Source: Hymenobacter rigui | GTDB lineage: Bacteria; Bacteroidota; Bacteroidia; Cytophagales; Hymenobacteraceae | Length of the DNA stretch: 64,000 bases | Direction of reading: 5' to 3' | Assembly: GCF_003944715.1 (NCBI RefSeq) | Contig: NZ_RWIT01000005.1 | Coordinates: 344,185 to 408,184, forward strand | The notes under the pieces: model-generated | What the model was told of the DNA's origin: nothing | Database searches by the model: none | What the model saw: the letters and a program-made list of their open reading frames with translations, nothing else | Shown here: in pieces, positions 33,496-42,820 of the stretch | Numbering within the stretch: the first letter of the stretch is position 1 | How the letters are laid out: each line of letters opens with the position of its first letter | Made by a program: the position numbers and the translations under genes

Positions 33496-34164
33496 ATGCC
33501 CAAAACTGCTCTTATTGCCGGTGCCAGCGGCTTGGTTGGCTCGCATCTGTTGCCACTGCTACTGGCCTCGGAGCGGTACGACCGGGTTATTAGCGTAGGA
33601 CGGCGGCCGCTGCCGATGGTGCATCCGAAACTAGAGCAACGGCTGCTGGATTTCGACCGGCTGGAAGACCACCGCCTGCAGCTCATTGCCGATGACGTGT
33701 TCTGCTGTCTGGGAACTACTATGCGGCGGGCGGGCTCCCGGGCTGCCTTTTATCAGGTTGACTACTTGTATGTAGTGAAGCTGGCGGCCCTTACTGCCGC
33801 TAACTTTGCGGCCCAGCTGCTGGTGGTATCGGCAATGGGGGCTGCGGCGGGCTCCCGCGTGTATTATAACCGCGTGAAAGGCGAAATGGAAGACACTGTG
33901 CGGCAGGCTCCATTCCGGGCTATCCATTTTTTTCGACCATCTCTGCTGTTGGGCAACCGGACCGAGCAACGCCTGGGTGAGCGGCTGGGGGCGCTGGCGC
34001 TGCAACTCCTGAAGCCGGCACTCCGGGGGCCACTGCAGAAATACCGCGCCATTCCCGCCGACACGGTAGCGCGGGCCATGCTACGCGCCGCCGAAGCAGA
34101 GAGCAGCGGCCCGCAGGTGCATCTTTCCGATACCATTGCCCGGGAAGGCCACCGGACTCGGTGA
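33496..34164 (+). CDS. NAD(P)-binding oxidoreductase (TIP30/HTATIP2-like atypical SDR)
   Basis: 222 residues. The Rossmann motif is LIAGASGLVGSHLL, the strand-end motif is DDVFCCLGTTMRRAGS, and YYNRVKGEME gives the Tyr-xxx-Lys pair expected of atypical short-chain dehydrogenases. FFRPSLLLGNR is typical of this subgroup. Probably cytoplasmic and NADPH-binding; the substrate is unknown and relatives are annotated only as oxidoreductases. A TAnnTTTG promoter for the following gene begins 18 bp after its stop, so the two are separately transcribed. Confidence 0.85.
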   Translation: MPKTALIAGASGLVGSHLLPLLLASERYDRVISVGRRPLPMVHPKLEQRLLDFDRLEDHRLQLIADDVFCCLGTTMRRAGSRAAFYQVDYLYVVKLAALTAANFAAQLLVVSAMGAAAGSRVYYNRVKGEMEDTVRQAPFRAIHFFRPSLLLGNRTEQRLGERLGALALQLLKPALRGPLQKYRAIPADTVARAMLRAAEAESSGPQVHLSDTIAREGHRTR

Positions 34165-34181
34165 TATATCGGGACAAGTTG

Positions 34182-34189
34182 TACTTTTG
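34182..34189 (+). promoter_or_regulatory. Bacteroidota-type -7 element
   Basis: TACTTTTG fits the TAnnTTTG -7 consensus and lies 33 bp upstream of the next start codon. The -33 element is not obvious. Confidence 0.55.
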
Positions 34190-34222
34190 CCGGAAGACTA
34201 CCATTTACATTTTCCTTTCTGC

Positions 34223-34789
34223 ATGAAGTATTTGTTTGTTGGCGCGGTAGCCTTGGGGCTGTTGACGGTAAGTGAAGGGGCGCAGGCTCAAAGCAAAAAG
34301 AAAGGCAGCTCAGGCGCTGGCTACCAGACGGGCATCGGCCTGCGCGGCGGCGGCTGGTCGTCGGGCCTCACAGTGAAGCACTTTCTCAGCGGCAAAAACA
34401 ATGTGGCGTTTGAAGGCCTGCTGACGCGCGAGTACGCCGCCCGCGGTGGCCGCGTCACCCTGTTGCTGGAAAAGCATCTGCCCGTTTCGGATTTCAAAGG
34501 CCTGCAGTTTTACTACGGCGCCGGGGCCCATATTGGCTCCTACCGGGGCCGTTACTACTTTGAAGACGTGCGCTTCCGTCGTAACAAAGACAAATACTAC
34601 TACCGCCAGTACTGGTATGATGACACCAACTACATTGTAGGCGGTGCCGACCTAATTCTGGGTATTGAGTACAAGATGGAAGACCTGCCCTTCACGCTTG
34701 GTGTCGATTACAAGCCGTTCTTCGAGGTGTTCGATGGCTACACGGGCTTCTATAATGATGCGGCAGTAAGCCTGCGCTTTGCCTTCTAA
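34223..34789 (+). CDS. Secreted or outer-membrane beta-barrel hypothetical protein
   Basis: 188 residues from the ATG at 34223. A signal peptide (LFVGAVALGLLTVSEGAQAQ) precedes a Lys/Gly-rich linker. Alternating hydrophobic, aromatic-rich strands follow (GYQTGIGLRGGGWSSGL, KGLQFYYGAGAHIGSYRGRY) with a terminal Phe, as expected of small outer-membrane beta-barrels. Function unknown. It has its own promoter-like box and a strong terminator, so it is monocistronic. Confidence 0.72.
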   Translation: MKYLFVGAVALGLLTVSEGAQAQSKKKGSSGAGYQTGIGLRGGGWSSGLTVKHFLSGKNNVAFEGLLTREYAARGGRVTLLLEKHLPVSDFKGLQFYYGAGAHIGSYRGRYYFEDVRFRRNKDKYYYRQYWYDDTNYIVGGADLILGIEYKMEDLPFTLGVDYKPFFEVFDGYTGFYNDAAVSLRFAF

Positions 34790-34814
34790 GTCCTCACTAC
34801 AGCATATTTTTACT

Positions 34815-34847
34815 GTCTGGCCCCGTATCTACGGGGCCAGACTTTTT
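34815..34847 (+). terminator. Rho-independent terminator
   Basis: The perfect 13-bp stem GTCTGGCCCCGTA and its complement has a 2-nt minimal loop and is followed by TTTTT. Confidence 0.9.
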
Positions 34848-34928
34848 ATATAAATTTTCCACTATTACATATAACCAAAATTCAGTACCTTCCGAAGCCG
34901 GCTAATCGGTTTTAGAAGGATACTGCTG

Positions 34929-36251
34929 ATGACAACTGTTCGTTTCCTGGTGTTGGTGAGCGTACTGCTGCTGGGTTTGCAAAGCCAGGCTCAGCACCTG
35001 CCCCGCGCGCTTACCCGGCCCGGTATATTGCAGGAGGCTACCTCCCTCCGTGCTGCCCGCACCACCTCTACCCGGCCCGGCAGAATGGTATACTACAGCT
35101 GGAACCCCGCGCAGGTCGCCTGGACTCAACCGTTGCTGAACCAGCTCACCTATACCTCCCAAGGCCAGCTCTCCGAGCGCCTCACCTCCGACTCGACTAC
35201 TGCCACGGCATTTCAGCGCGTTGCCTACACCTACGACAGTCAGGGAAATCTGCTGGAACAGACAGTCCAGACTGGCAACGGCCTGCCCTGGGTAAATCAG
35301 TTCCGCTACCTCACCAGCTACGATACCCAGAATCAACTGATTGAAGAGCTCAGCCAAATCTGGATGAACAACGCCTGGCAAACCACCGACGGCTACCGTT
35401 ACCAGAATACCTATGCCGGCTCCGTACTCACCCAGCAAATAGTACAGCTGTTCAGCGCCGGTACTTTCGTGAATGACACCCGCTTTGACTACACGCTTAC
35501 CAATGGCCAATGGACCGAAGTTACGGCCCAGCGCTGGACGGGTACCGGCTGGATGAATGAGGAACACATCTTGGACCTGACATGGTATAGCTGGGCCAAT
35601 CGGCAGCCGGCCGGGTTCCGGGTGCAGACGTGGCAGAACGCCGGACAGTGGGCCGATTTTCAGCGCTACAGCATCAGCTACTCGCCTACCGGCACCACAG
35701 TTCAACTGCTGGAAGAGGCATTGCCAGGTGGCAGCTGGCAGAATTTCGCCCGCTACACCACCCCCTTGGATGCCCAGGGCAACGACCTGGGTTACCGCCA
35801 GGAAGACTGGCTGAACGGCGGTTGGGTGCTTACCAATGAAGTACGCGCCCAGCTCCGCTACGATGCCCAAAACCGGCTCATCAAGCGTATTGAGCAGCTA
35901 TATTCTCCCATTACCGCGCAGTTTTCTAACCAGCAGCTGGTTACCTACAGCAACTTTCAGAACGTGGTTACCACCACCGCAGCCGCTCACCCCACCATGC
36001 GGCTTCTCCTGTATCCGGTACCGGCTACCGACGTCCTCCATCTGGAAATCAGCCGCCTTCCGCTACAGCTGACGGGGATACCACTGGAAATCCGGGCGGC
36101 CACGGGACAGGTGGTGCAGCGCCAGGTAGTACAGCCCCAATCAGGCACGCTCCGGATCAGCCTGCCCGTTCAGATGCTGCCGCCCGGCCTATACAGCCTG
36201 TATCTGCACACGCGGGAGGGCCCGGTAGTGCAGCGGTTTTTACGCGAGTAA
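34929..36251 (+). CDS. Secreted protein with T9SS type A sorting domain
   Basis: 440 residues. A signal peptide (FLVLVSVLLLGLQSQAQ) is followed by repeats of about 45 residues in which YTYDSQGNLLEQTVQ-like strands recur (QLTYTSQGQLSERL, YRYQNTYAGSVLTQQ, AQLRYDAQNRLIKRIEQ), resembling YD/RHS-type beta-hairpins. The C-terminal 80 residues match the type IX secretion signal (LLLYPVPATDVLHLEI, QMLPPGLYSLYL). It should cross the outer membrane through the T9SS and be released or lipid-attached. The function of the repeat region is unknown. Confidence 0.87.
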   Translation: MTTVRFLVLVSVLLLGLQSQAQHLPRALTRPGILQEATSLRAARTTSTRPGRMVYYSWNPAQVAWTQPLLNQLTYTSQGQLSERLTSDSTTATAFQRVAYTYDSQGNLLEQTVQTGNGLPWVNQFRYLTSYDTQNQLIEELSQIWMNNAWQTTDGYRYQNTYAGSVLTQQIVQLFSAGTFVNDTRFDYTLTNGQWTEVTAQRWTGTGWMNEEHILDLTWYSWANRQPAGFRVQTWQNAGQWADFQRYSISYSPTGTTVQLLEEALPGGSWQNFARYTTPLDAQGNDLGYRQEDWLNGGWVLTNEVRAQLRYDAQNRLIKRIEQLYSPITAQFSNQQLVTYSNFQNVVTTTAAAHPTMRLLLYPVPATDVLHLEISRLPLQLTGIPLEIRAATGQVVQRQVVQPQSGTLRISLPVQMLPPGLYSLYLHTREGPVVQRFLRE

Positions 36252-36259
36252 ACTGCCAA

Positions 36260-36298
36260 AAAAGGCTCTGCCGCCGGAGCAACAGAGCCTTTCCTTTT
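36260..36298 (+). terminator. Rho-independent terminator
   Basis: AAAAGGCTCTG and CAGAGCCTTT form a stem with a 12-nt loop, followed by CCTTTT. It separates the T9SS gene from the convergent lipoprotein. Confidence 0.8.
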
Positions 36299-36310
36299 AG
36301 GTAAAACGCG

Positions 36311-36565
36311 TTACCGAACCCGATAGTAGCGGTGAGGCCGGTAGTTGTAGTACGGGCGCGGAGCCGGCGTCACAATAATGGGCCTTGGCGCCACCACCAC
36401 CGGAGCCGGCCGGTAGTATGGGCGGTAGGCCGGCCGGTAATAGGGCCGTGGACGAACTACTACGGCGGTAGTAGCAGGCACCGTAGCTACGCAGCTGGTT
36501 AGCAGAGAGGCAGCCGTTACAAGCAGTACGGCTACCAGGGCCGGAAATTTCAGTAGGTTTTTCAT
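36311..36565 (-). CDS. Small Pro/Tyr-rich lipoprotein
   Basis: 84 residues from the ATG at 36563-36565. The signal (LVAVLLVTAASLLTSC) ends in a clear lipobox. The mature part is made of PRPYYRP-like repeats (RPRPYYRPAYRPYYRPAP) and a basic end (PHRYYRVR), so it is probably unstructured and envelope-associated. No function known. A long hairpin lies between it and the upstream OmpH-like gene. Confidence 0.72.
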   Translation of the reverse strand: MKNLLKFPALVAVLLVTAASLLTSCVATVPATTAVVVRPRPYYRPAYRPYYRPAPVVVAPRPIIVTPAPRPYYNYRPHRYYRVR

Positions 36566-36641
36566 AAGCAAGTCACGTAACAGGGCTACTCCGTTGCGGA
36601 GCGGCCGGGTTATCAGTTGGACGATGCTCACCGGGCAAGGT

Positions 36642-36689
36642 TTAATGCCAGAGGGCCCGGTTTGCGGAAACCGGGCCCTCTGGCATTAA
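36642..36689. terminator. Long perfect hairpin, likely terminator of the OmpH-like gene
   Basis: TTAATGCCAGAGGGCCCGG and its complement form a 22-bp perfect stem with a GCGG loop, 16 bp beyond the stop of the minus-strand OmpH-like gene. Confidence 0.8.
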
Positions 36690-36704
36690 TAGGAGACGAG
36701 CTGC

Positions 36705-37367
36705 TTACTTCTTCACGCCCCGATACTCGTCGTTGAGGTGCTTGAGTACGGTGTTGGTGATGTCGAGGTCTTTGCGGCCGTAGGCAATGGTGCCGCTGGG
36801 GGCAGCAATCAGAATCAGGCGGTAGCCGTTGCTTTTGCCGTATTTCTCAATTTGCTTGTTGATGCGCTCCAGTACCTGCTGGGTCATTTTACCTTCCTCT
36901 TCCTGGGCCTGGCGCTGCAGTTTTTCCTGCTCCTGGGCCACCTGCATCTGGCGCTGCTGCAGTTGCTGCTCGGTGGCGGCGCGCTGTTCCTGCGTCATGC
37001 TCTCGGCTTTCTGCTGATACTGCTGCACGGCCGTCTGGAAGCCGCGTACCAGCGTCTGGTTCTGGGCTTCCCAGCGGCGGGCCTTGGCCTCGAAGTTCTT
37101 GCGGGCATCTTTCATCCCCTGGTAGCCATCCAGCAGCTTGCCTGATTCCACGTAGGCTACTTTCTCCGTATCGGCTACGGCTACTATATCATCCACCTCC
37201 TCCTCCGCCGGAGCAGTGGTTACGGTGCCCGTAGAGTCGGTGGTTTTTACCACGGCCACTGGTTTGCGGGTAGCAGCAGCGGGCTTGCCGGCAAAATGCA
37301 GGTAGAACAATACGGCTACGGCAATAGCCAATACTACATTGATGGCCAGCTGGAGAGAATTTTTCAT
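36705..37367 (-). CDS. OmpH/Skp family protein
   Basis: 220 residues. One N-terminal hydrophobic segment (LAINVVLAIAVAVLFYLHFA) acts as signal or anchor. The Skp pattern then follows: VAYVESGKLLDGYQGMKDA, a long Gln/Glu-rich coiled coil at about residues 100-165, and the end strand GYRLILIAAPSGTIAYG. Skp-like proteins form jellyfish-shaped trimers that hold outer-membrane proteins in the periplasm. Here the uncleaved-looking anchor would tether it. It stands alone, not next to bamA or lpxD as in proteobacteria. Confidence 0.87.
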   Translation of the reverse strand: MKNSLQLAINVVLAIAVAVLFYLHFAGKPAAATRKPVAVVKTTDSTGTVTTAPAEEEVDDIVAVADTEKVAYVESGKLLDGYQGMKDARKNFEAKARRWEAQNQTLVRGFQTAVQQYQQKAESMTQEQRAATEQQLQQRQMQVAQEQEKLQRQAQEEEGKMTQQVLERINKQIEKYGKSNGYRLILIAAPSGTIAYGRKDLDITNTVLKHLNDEYRGVKK

Positions 37368-37559
37368 TCAAAAACAGAGGAAAATAATGAAAGTGCCGTT
37401 GGACGGCCAGCCAAAAGTACGGGAAAGTTGGCGTTGCACCGAGGTGGGTGGCAGGTAGCCGGTACCAGGCAATACATGACGGAATGGTCGGCCTGAAGGT
37501 AGAGTCGGGTAATGACCGGTGGGTTGCCCCGGCTATACCTTCAGCAGCCCGCTCACGAC

Positions 37560-38633
37560 TTATTTCGCTTCCTCCTCGCCGGCTTCCTCGTCTTCCTCGG
37601 TTTCTACCTCCGTCGGCTTGGTGGGTTTTTCGTCGAAGGGAGCAGCCAGGTCGGTGCGGCTGGGCGTGGTATCGGTGCGGCCTACGTGTACCAGCGCGTC
37701 GCCCTGGTTTACTACGGGCATGTGGTTGAGGCCGATAATGTAGCCTGCCACCGGCGACTCCAGCCGGACGGAATTTTCCCCATACGGGTCGGCTACGGAG
37801 CCAAACACCTGCCCTTTTTCAATGTACTGACCCAGCTTTACCAGGCTCCGGAACAAGCCGGCGTATTTGGCCCGCAGCCAGGTGGAGCGCATGCACACTA
37901 CCGTAGGGCGGGCCGGCAGCGCCGTTTCGGGCAGCATGTCCAAATGGTGCAGTACCCGCAAAGTACCGGCAATGCCCAGGTCGATGCCTTCCTCATCGAG
38001 CCGCAACGACTCCCCGGTTTCGTATACGATAATACGGCGGCCCTCCTGCATGGCCGTTTCGCGCAGGGAGCCGGGCCGCAGGCCGGCGTGCAGCGTAAAC
38101 GGGGCCCCAAACGCATCGGCCAGCTCATCGGTTTCGGCATCCTGGTGCAGCAGGCAGCGAATCTGGGGAATATTGGCCCGCGCCGCGCCGCCCGTATGAA
38201 AGTCAATACCGTAGTCAATCAGCGGCATGATTTCGCGCATGAAGCGGTGGGCCACGCGGCTGGCCAGGGAGCCGCGCGGGTTGCCCGGAAACGAGCGGTT
38301 CACGTCTTTGCCATCGGGTACTTCCCGTGAGAAGTTCAGAAACCCGTAAATATTGAGGATGGGAATGGCAATGATAGTTCCCCGGAGCGGCCGCAGCATA
38401 TCGCGCCGGATCATGCGGCGGATAATTTCAATGCCGTTCACCTCGTCGCCGTGCATGCCGGCCATCAACAGCACCGTCGGGCCGGGCTCCGTGGAGCGGA
38501 ATACGTGTACCGGAATATCGATAACCGTACCGGAAGGCAGCCGCGAAATCACCAGTCGCGTGAGGACCCGTTCGCCGGGGGCAATGGTCAGACCATTCAG
38601 ACAGAGGGGCTCGGGAGTAGCGGCAAAGGGCAA
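37560..38633 (-). CDS. Succinylglutamate desuccinylase/aspartoacylase family protein
   Basis: 357 residues. Zinc ligands appear as GMHGDEVNG (His and Glu) and DYGIDFHTGG (His); the M14-like fold continues with VYETGESLRLDEEG, and a C-terminal beta domain is present. An acidic tail (EVETEEDEEAGEEEAK) ends it. The family removes acyl or amino-acid groups from N-linked substrates. It lies downstream of rimK and a RimB-like gene on the same strand; this three-gene set is recurrent and the deacylase may trim glutamate tails or related adducts. No ATG is available near the start; a TTG at 38631-38633, just after a stop, is the best choice. Confidence 0.87.
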   Translation of the reverse strand: MPFAATPEPLCLNGLTIAPGERVLTRLVISRLPSGTVIDIPVHVFRSTEPGPTVLLMAGMHGDEVNGIEIIRRMIRRDMLRPLRGTIIAIPILNIYGFLNFSREVPDGKDVNRSFPGNPRGSLASRVAHRFMREIMPLIDYGIDFHTGGAARANIPQIRCLLHQDAETDELADAFGAPFTLHAGLRPGSLRETAMQEGRRIIVYETGESLRLDEEGIDLGIAGTLRVLHHLDMLPETALPARPTVVCMRSTWLRAKYAGLFRSLVKLGQYIEKGQVFGSVADPYGENSVRLESPVAGYIIGLNHMPVVNQGDALVHVGRTDTTPSRTDLAAPFDEKPTKPTEVETEEDEEAGEEEAK

Positions 38634-38842
38634 CGGCAGATACCTTATGACTCAGGCCTCCAGCCCCGAACCGATGAAGCAAACCTGTGCTCGGCGCAAC
38701 GCTGGAGCCCTGCACCACGGCCCCTGTACCAAGGCCTTCCTGCCACCATCCACCCACTGTACCCGATACGGATTACCGTTCCGGAAGGTACAAAAAACTG
38801 CTGCTTTCCTGAGCCAGCGCGTATTCTGCCCTGGAGAGCCGC

Positions 38843-39784
38843 TTAATCCGGCTGCGAGTCGGGCAGTGGTGCTGCCGAAGCCTGCGGAGTCGTCCGCTTG
38901 CTCTTTTTCTTTTTGGCCAGCTCCACGGTGTACTCAATGATTTTGCCGGCAATATCGAGGCCCGTAGACTTCTCAATTCCCTCCAGGCCCGGTGAAGAGT
39001 TGACCTCCAGCACCAGCGGTCCGCGCTTGCTCTGGAGCATATCTACGCCGGCAATGCCCAGCCCCAGCGCTTTGGTAGCCAGCAGTGCGGCCGCTTTTTC
39101 GGCCCGACTGAGCTTTACCAGCGTGCCCGAGCCGCCCCGGTGCAGGTTGGACCGGAACTCGCCCTCTTTGCCCTGGCGCTTCATGGCTCCCACCACTTCG
39201 CCGTTTACCACGAAGGCCCGCAAATCGGCTCCTTTGCTTTCGGCAATGAATTCCTGAACAATAATGCGGGCCTTGAGGTTGTGGAATGCCTCAATGACCG
39301 ATTGAGCAGCCTTTTCTGATTCGGCCAGCACCACGCCCAGGCCCTGAGTGCCTTCCAGCAGCTTAATGATGACGGGCGCGCCACCCACCTGCTGAATCAT
39401 TTCCGGCACATCGTCGGAATAATTGGTGAAGGCCGTTTTGGGCATGCCTACGCCGGCGCGGGCCAGAATCTGCATGGAGCGAAGCTTATCCCGGCTGCGT
39501 ACAATGGCCTGGCTTTCTACGGCGGTGCGCACCTTCATCATTTCAAACTGCCGCACCACAGCGCAGCCATAAAACGTGACGGAAGCCCCGATGCGCGGAA
39601 TGATGGCATCAATACCTTCCAGCTTCTGGCCCTGGTAGATGATGCCGGGCTTGCCTTTTTCCAGCACCAGGTTACAGTGCAGATGGTCCACTACCACAGC
39701 CTCATGCCCGCGCTGCGCGGCGGCTTCTACCAGGCGGGTGGTAGAGTATAGCTTTGGCTCACGCGAGAGAATAGCCAGTTTCAT
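38843..39784 (-). CDS. rimK: RimK family alpha-L-glutamate ligase
   Basis: 313 residues, ATP-grasp fold. The N-terminal domain has [20 protein letters not shown] and [11 protein letters not shown]. The ATP-binding part shows [39 protein letters not shown] and the metal-binding end [20 protein letters not shown]. In E. coli, RimK adds glutamates to the C-terminus of ribosomal protein S6, which in pseudomonads influences adaptation. The extension after residue 290 is Lys-rich. It follows the RimB-like gene by 85 bp and precedes the deacylase by 209 bp. Confidence 0.93.
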   Translation of the reverse strand: MKLAILSREPKLYSTTRLVEAAAQRGHEAVVVDHLHCNLVLEKGKPGIIYQGQKLEGIDAIIPRIGASVTFYGCAVVRQFEMMKVRTAVESQAIVRSRDKLRSMQILARAGVGMPKTAFTNYSDDVPEMIQQVGGAPVIIKLLEGTQGLGVVLAESEKAAQSVIEAFHNLKARIIVQEFIAESKGADLRAFVVNGEVVGAMKRQGKEGEFRSNLHRGGSGTLVKLSRAEKAAALLATKALGLGIAGVDMLQSKRGPLVLEVNSSPGLEGIEKSTGLDIAGKIIEYTVELAKKKKSKRTTPQASAAPLPDSQPD

Positions 39785-39869
39785 TGAGCAGGAATAGGTA
39801 ATGGAAGGGAATACGAGCCGAAGTGCGCCGGCACAAAGATAGGCGCAGCCAGGGGGCGCACCTCATAGT

Positions 39870-40331
39870 TCAGCGGGCCGCCGGCTGATTTTTGTACGAA
39901 AGATTCCGCCGCGCTACATCTACAACCAGGCGTGCCTGCCGGAGCAGCACCCGGCCAATCAGCACCGGATACTTCATATCGGAGCGGTCTGAGAGAGAAA
40001 ACTCCGTGTCAAACACTTGCCCAAACAGCCGGATGCCGGCCCGGATAACGTACCGCTCCTGCACCTCGCCGTTGGATGACCGAATGTCGCGCAGGGAAAA
40101 CTCCTCAAACTGCATAGGCGAGCCATCAAAATTGGGGTGCGAGGGGTCCAGCAATTGCACATGCAGCACCCGCCGGCCGTCGGGGTGGGTTTCCACGTGA
40201 ATGTTGGAGCAGTGGATTGCGCCGGTGTAAGCGCCGGTATCTACTTTAGCCTCCACTCCCCACAGCTGAAACGCCGGAAAGTCGACCAGTTCCCGCCGCC
40301 CCACGGTCCGCTTCGGTACGCGCTGCTTCAT
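39870..40331 (-). CDS. RimB-like ATP-dependent zinc protease (retropepsin-like)
   Basis: 153 residues from the ATG at 40329-40331. It carries the family motif VDTGAYTGAIH (Asp31) and the end KYPVLIGRVLLRQARLVVDV, typical of the Zn_protease/RimB family with an aspartic-protease-like fold. RimB cleaves or modulates RimK and trims its products in Pseudomonas. Here it is the first gene of a minus-strand cluster with rimK and a deacylase, supporting a shared control of protein glutamylation. Upstream codons up to 40388 are open but lie in a hairpin repeat. Confidence 0.88.
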   Translation of the reverse strand: MKQRVPKRTVGRRELVDFPAFQLWGVEAKVDTGAYTGAIHCSNIHVETHPDGRRVLHVQLLDPSHPNFDGSPMQFEEFSLRDIRSSNGEVQERYVIRAGIRLFGQVFDTEFSLSDRSDMKYPVLIGRVLLRQARLVVDVARRNLSYKNQPAAR

Positions 40332-40338
40332 AGCAAAG

Positions 40339-40449
40339 GTGAAATGGTGAAGTAGTGAAATGGTGAGTTTGCCGTGCTGCCAGCGCAATATGCACAGGCA
40401 GCGCTAATAGAACGAAAAACTCACCATTTCACTACTTCACTATCTCATT
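40339..40449. repeat. GTGAAATGGTGAAG-type inverted repeat
   Basis: GTGAAATGGTGAAGTAGTGA on the left has its complement in TCACTACTTCACTATCTCAT on the right, around a GC-rich middle of about 45 bp. A shorter relative (CACCACTTCACCACTCATCC) lies at about 42126. It separates the RimB-like gene from the upstream propeller gene. Confidence 0.75.
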
Positions 40450-40450
40450 G

Positions 40451-41572
<1,122 letters not shown>

Positions 41573-41615
41573 ACTGCCACTAACCCGCTACTGCCGTTGA
41601 AGGTTGCTTTAGCCC

Positions 41616-41679
41616 GTTGTTAGTTGTCAGTTGCTGGTTGTTAGTGCGGCACCAACAATCAGCAACTGACAACTAACCC
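41616..41679. repeat. CAGTTGCTGG-type inverted repeat
   Basis: GTTAGTTGTCAGTTGCTGG on the left pairs with the right arm CAGCAACTGACAACTAAC around a short GCGGCACC loop. It has the same words as the repeat at 28784-28857 and lies between the 2TM gene and the propeller gene, abutting the 2TM stop. Confidence 0.85.
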
Positions 41680-41681
41680 AT

Positions 41682-41969
41682 TTATATCCGGTCGGTGCGT
41701 TGGCGGAGCAGGCGCTCATACTCGCGCTCCGAGAGTTGGGATTTGCCGAAGCCGCCGTACACGCCCACTCCGTTCATGAATACGCCAATACCCCAGAACA
41801 CCGTCGACCATACGGGCCAGGGAATACCACCGTGGCTGTGCCGGTCCGTGAGGGCCCAGATAGTCCAGAGCAGCGCATTCACGGCGAAATACGTAAACAG
41901 ATGGGACTTGAATTTAGCACGAGCTTTTGCCATACGCCACAGTTGGGGGTCACGAGCCGGAGTTTCCAT
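41682..41969 (-). CDS. 2TM domain protein
   Basis: 95 residues with two hydrophobic segments (HLFTYFAVNALLWTIWALTD and WPVWSTVFWGIGVFMNGVGV). The N-terminal amphipathic AKARAKFKSHLFTYF motif is typical of the 2TM family, which is sometimes fused to histidine kinases. Inner membrane, function unknown. The ATG at 41967-41969 was chosen because the earlier open frame shows no family sequence. Confidence 0.83.
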   Translation of the reverse strand: METPARDPQLWRMAKARAKFKSHLFTYFAVNALLWTIWALTDRHSHGGIPWPVWSTVFWGIGVFMNGVGVYGGFGKSQLSEREYERLLRQRTDRI

Positions 41970-42140
41970 GATGGGGTTCAGATTACAGGTGGTTGACTGA
42001 AACAAACGTATGGTTTTCATCAATATACACAAACTGCTATTTACCCAAGCGGCAGTTTCGCGTACTTGAATCGTCAAAAAAGCCGTCCGAACTGTTTCGG
42101 GCAAGGGCTTCCCCATTTTGCAAAATCACCACTTCACCAC

Positions 42141-42695
42141 TCATCCCAGCCGCGAGACGCCGCCAGACACAATGAACTTCATTACCTCCGAGCTGGGCAG
42201 GTCGAGGTAAGTGACGTTCTGCACGGGCACCAGCACCAGTTCGCCCGAGAAGTTGTAGGAGTGCGGGAAGTACACAGCCAGCAGATCGTCGCGGTGGATG
42301 GCCTGCATGCTGGGCTGGGTGACGAAGCCCATCTTGAAGGTCTGGTCCGTGGCGCTCATACGTACCAGCACCGGACGGTTGAACTTCTGGTTGTCGCCCA
42401 CGAAGGCGTCGAACAGGTCTTTCAGGCTGGAATAGATGATGCTCACCAGCGGCGTGCGGTGCAGCAGCCGCTCCGTAATAATGAGAAACGGCCGCACCAG
42501 AAACGATTTGGCTACGAACCCCACGGCCGTTACCAGCAGCACGGCTACCACCAGCCCCAGACCGGGCACATCGAAGCTCAGCCCCGCGAACAGCTCGTTC
42601 AGCCAACGCAACAGCGCGTACAGGATATAGATGGTCAGCCCGATGGGGGCCACAATCAGAAAGCCGCTGAGAAAGTAATTGAGAATGCGCCGCAT
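42141..42695 (-). CDS. DUF502 family membrane protein
   Basis: 184 residues. Two N-terminal membrane segments (YFLSGFLIVAPIGLTIYILY, GLGLVVAVLLVTAVGFVAKS) and a soluble part with TPLVSIIYSSLKDLFDAFVG and VYFPHSYNFSGELVLVPVQN match DUF502. The function is unknown; some relatives are linked to lipid or envelope homeostasis. It lies downstream of ispH, separated by a terminator hairpin, so it probably has its own promoter. The ATG at 42693-42695 begins MRRILNYFLSG, the typical start. Confidence 0.88.
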   Translation of the reverse strand: MRRILNYFLSGFLIVAPIGLTIYILYALLRWLNELFAGLSFDVPGLGLVVAVLLVTAVGFVAKSFLVRPFLIITERLLHRTPLVSIIYSSLKDLFDAFVGDNQKFNRPVLVRMSATDQTFKMGFVTQPSMQAIHRDDLLAVYFPHSYNFSGELVLVPVQNVTYLDLPSSEVMKFIVSGGVSRLG

Positions 42696-42765
42696 TGGTA
42701 GAATGTAAATAGCCGGGAAGGCCCGGCTGCGGTGCAAGAACGCAACCGGGCAGCATATCTGCATC

Positions 42766-42802
42766 AAAAAAGGCCTTCCCAACTACTTTGGAAAGGCCTT
42801 TT
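42766..42802 (-). terminator. Rho-independent terminator of ispH
   Basis: Reading the minus strand, AAAAGGCCTTTCC pairs with GGGAAGGCCTTTT and is followed by further T. It starts 18 bp beyond the ispH stop codon. Confidence 0.88.
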
Positions 42803-42820
42803 ACAGGACATTTTGAAAAG

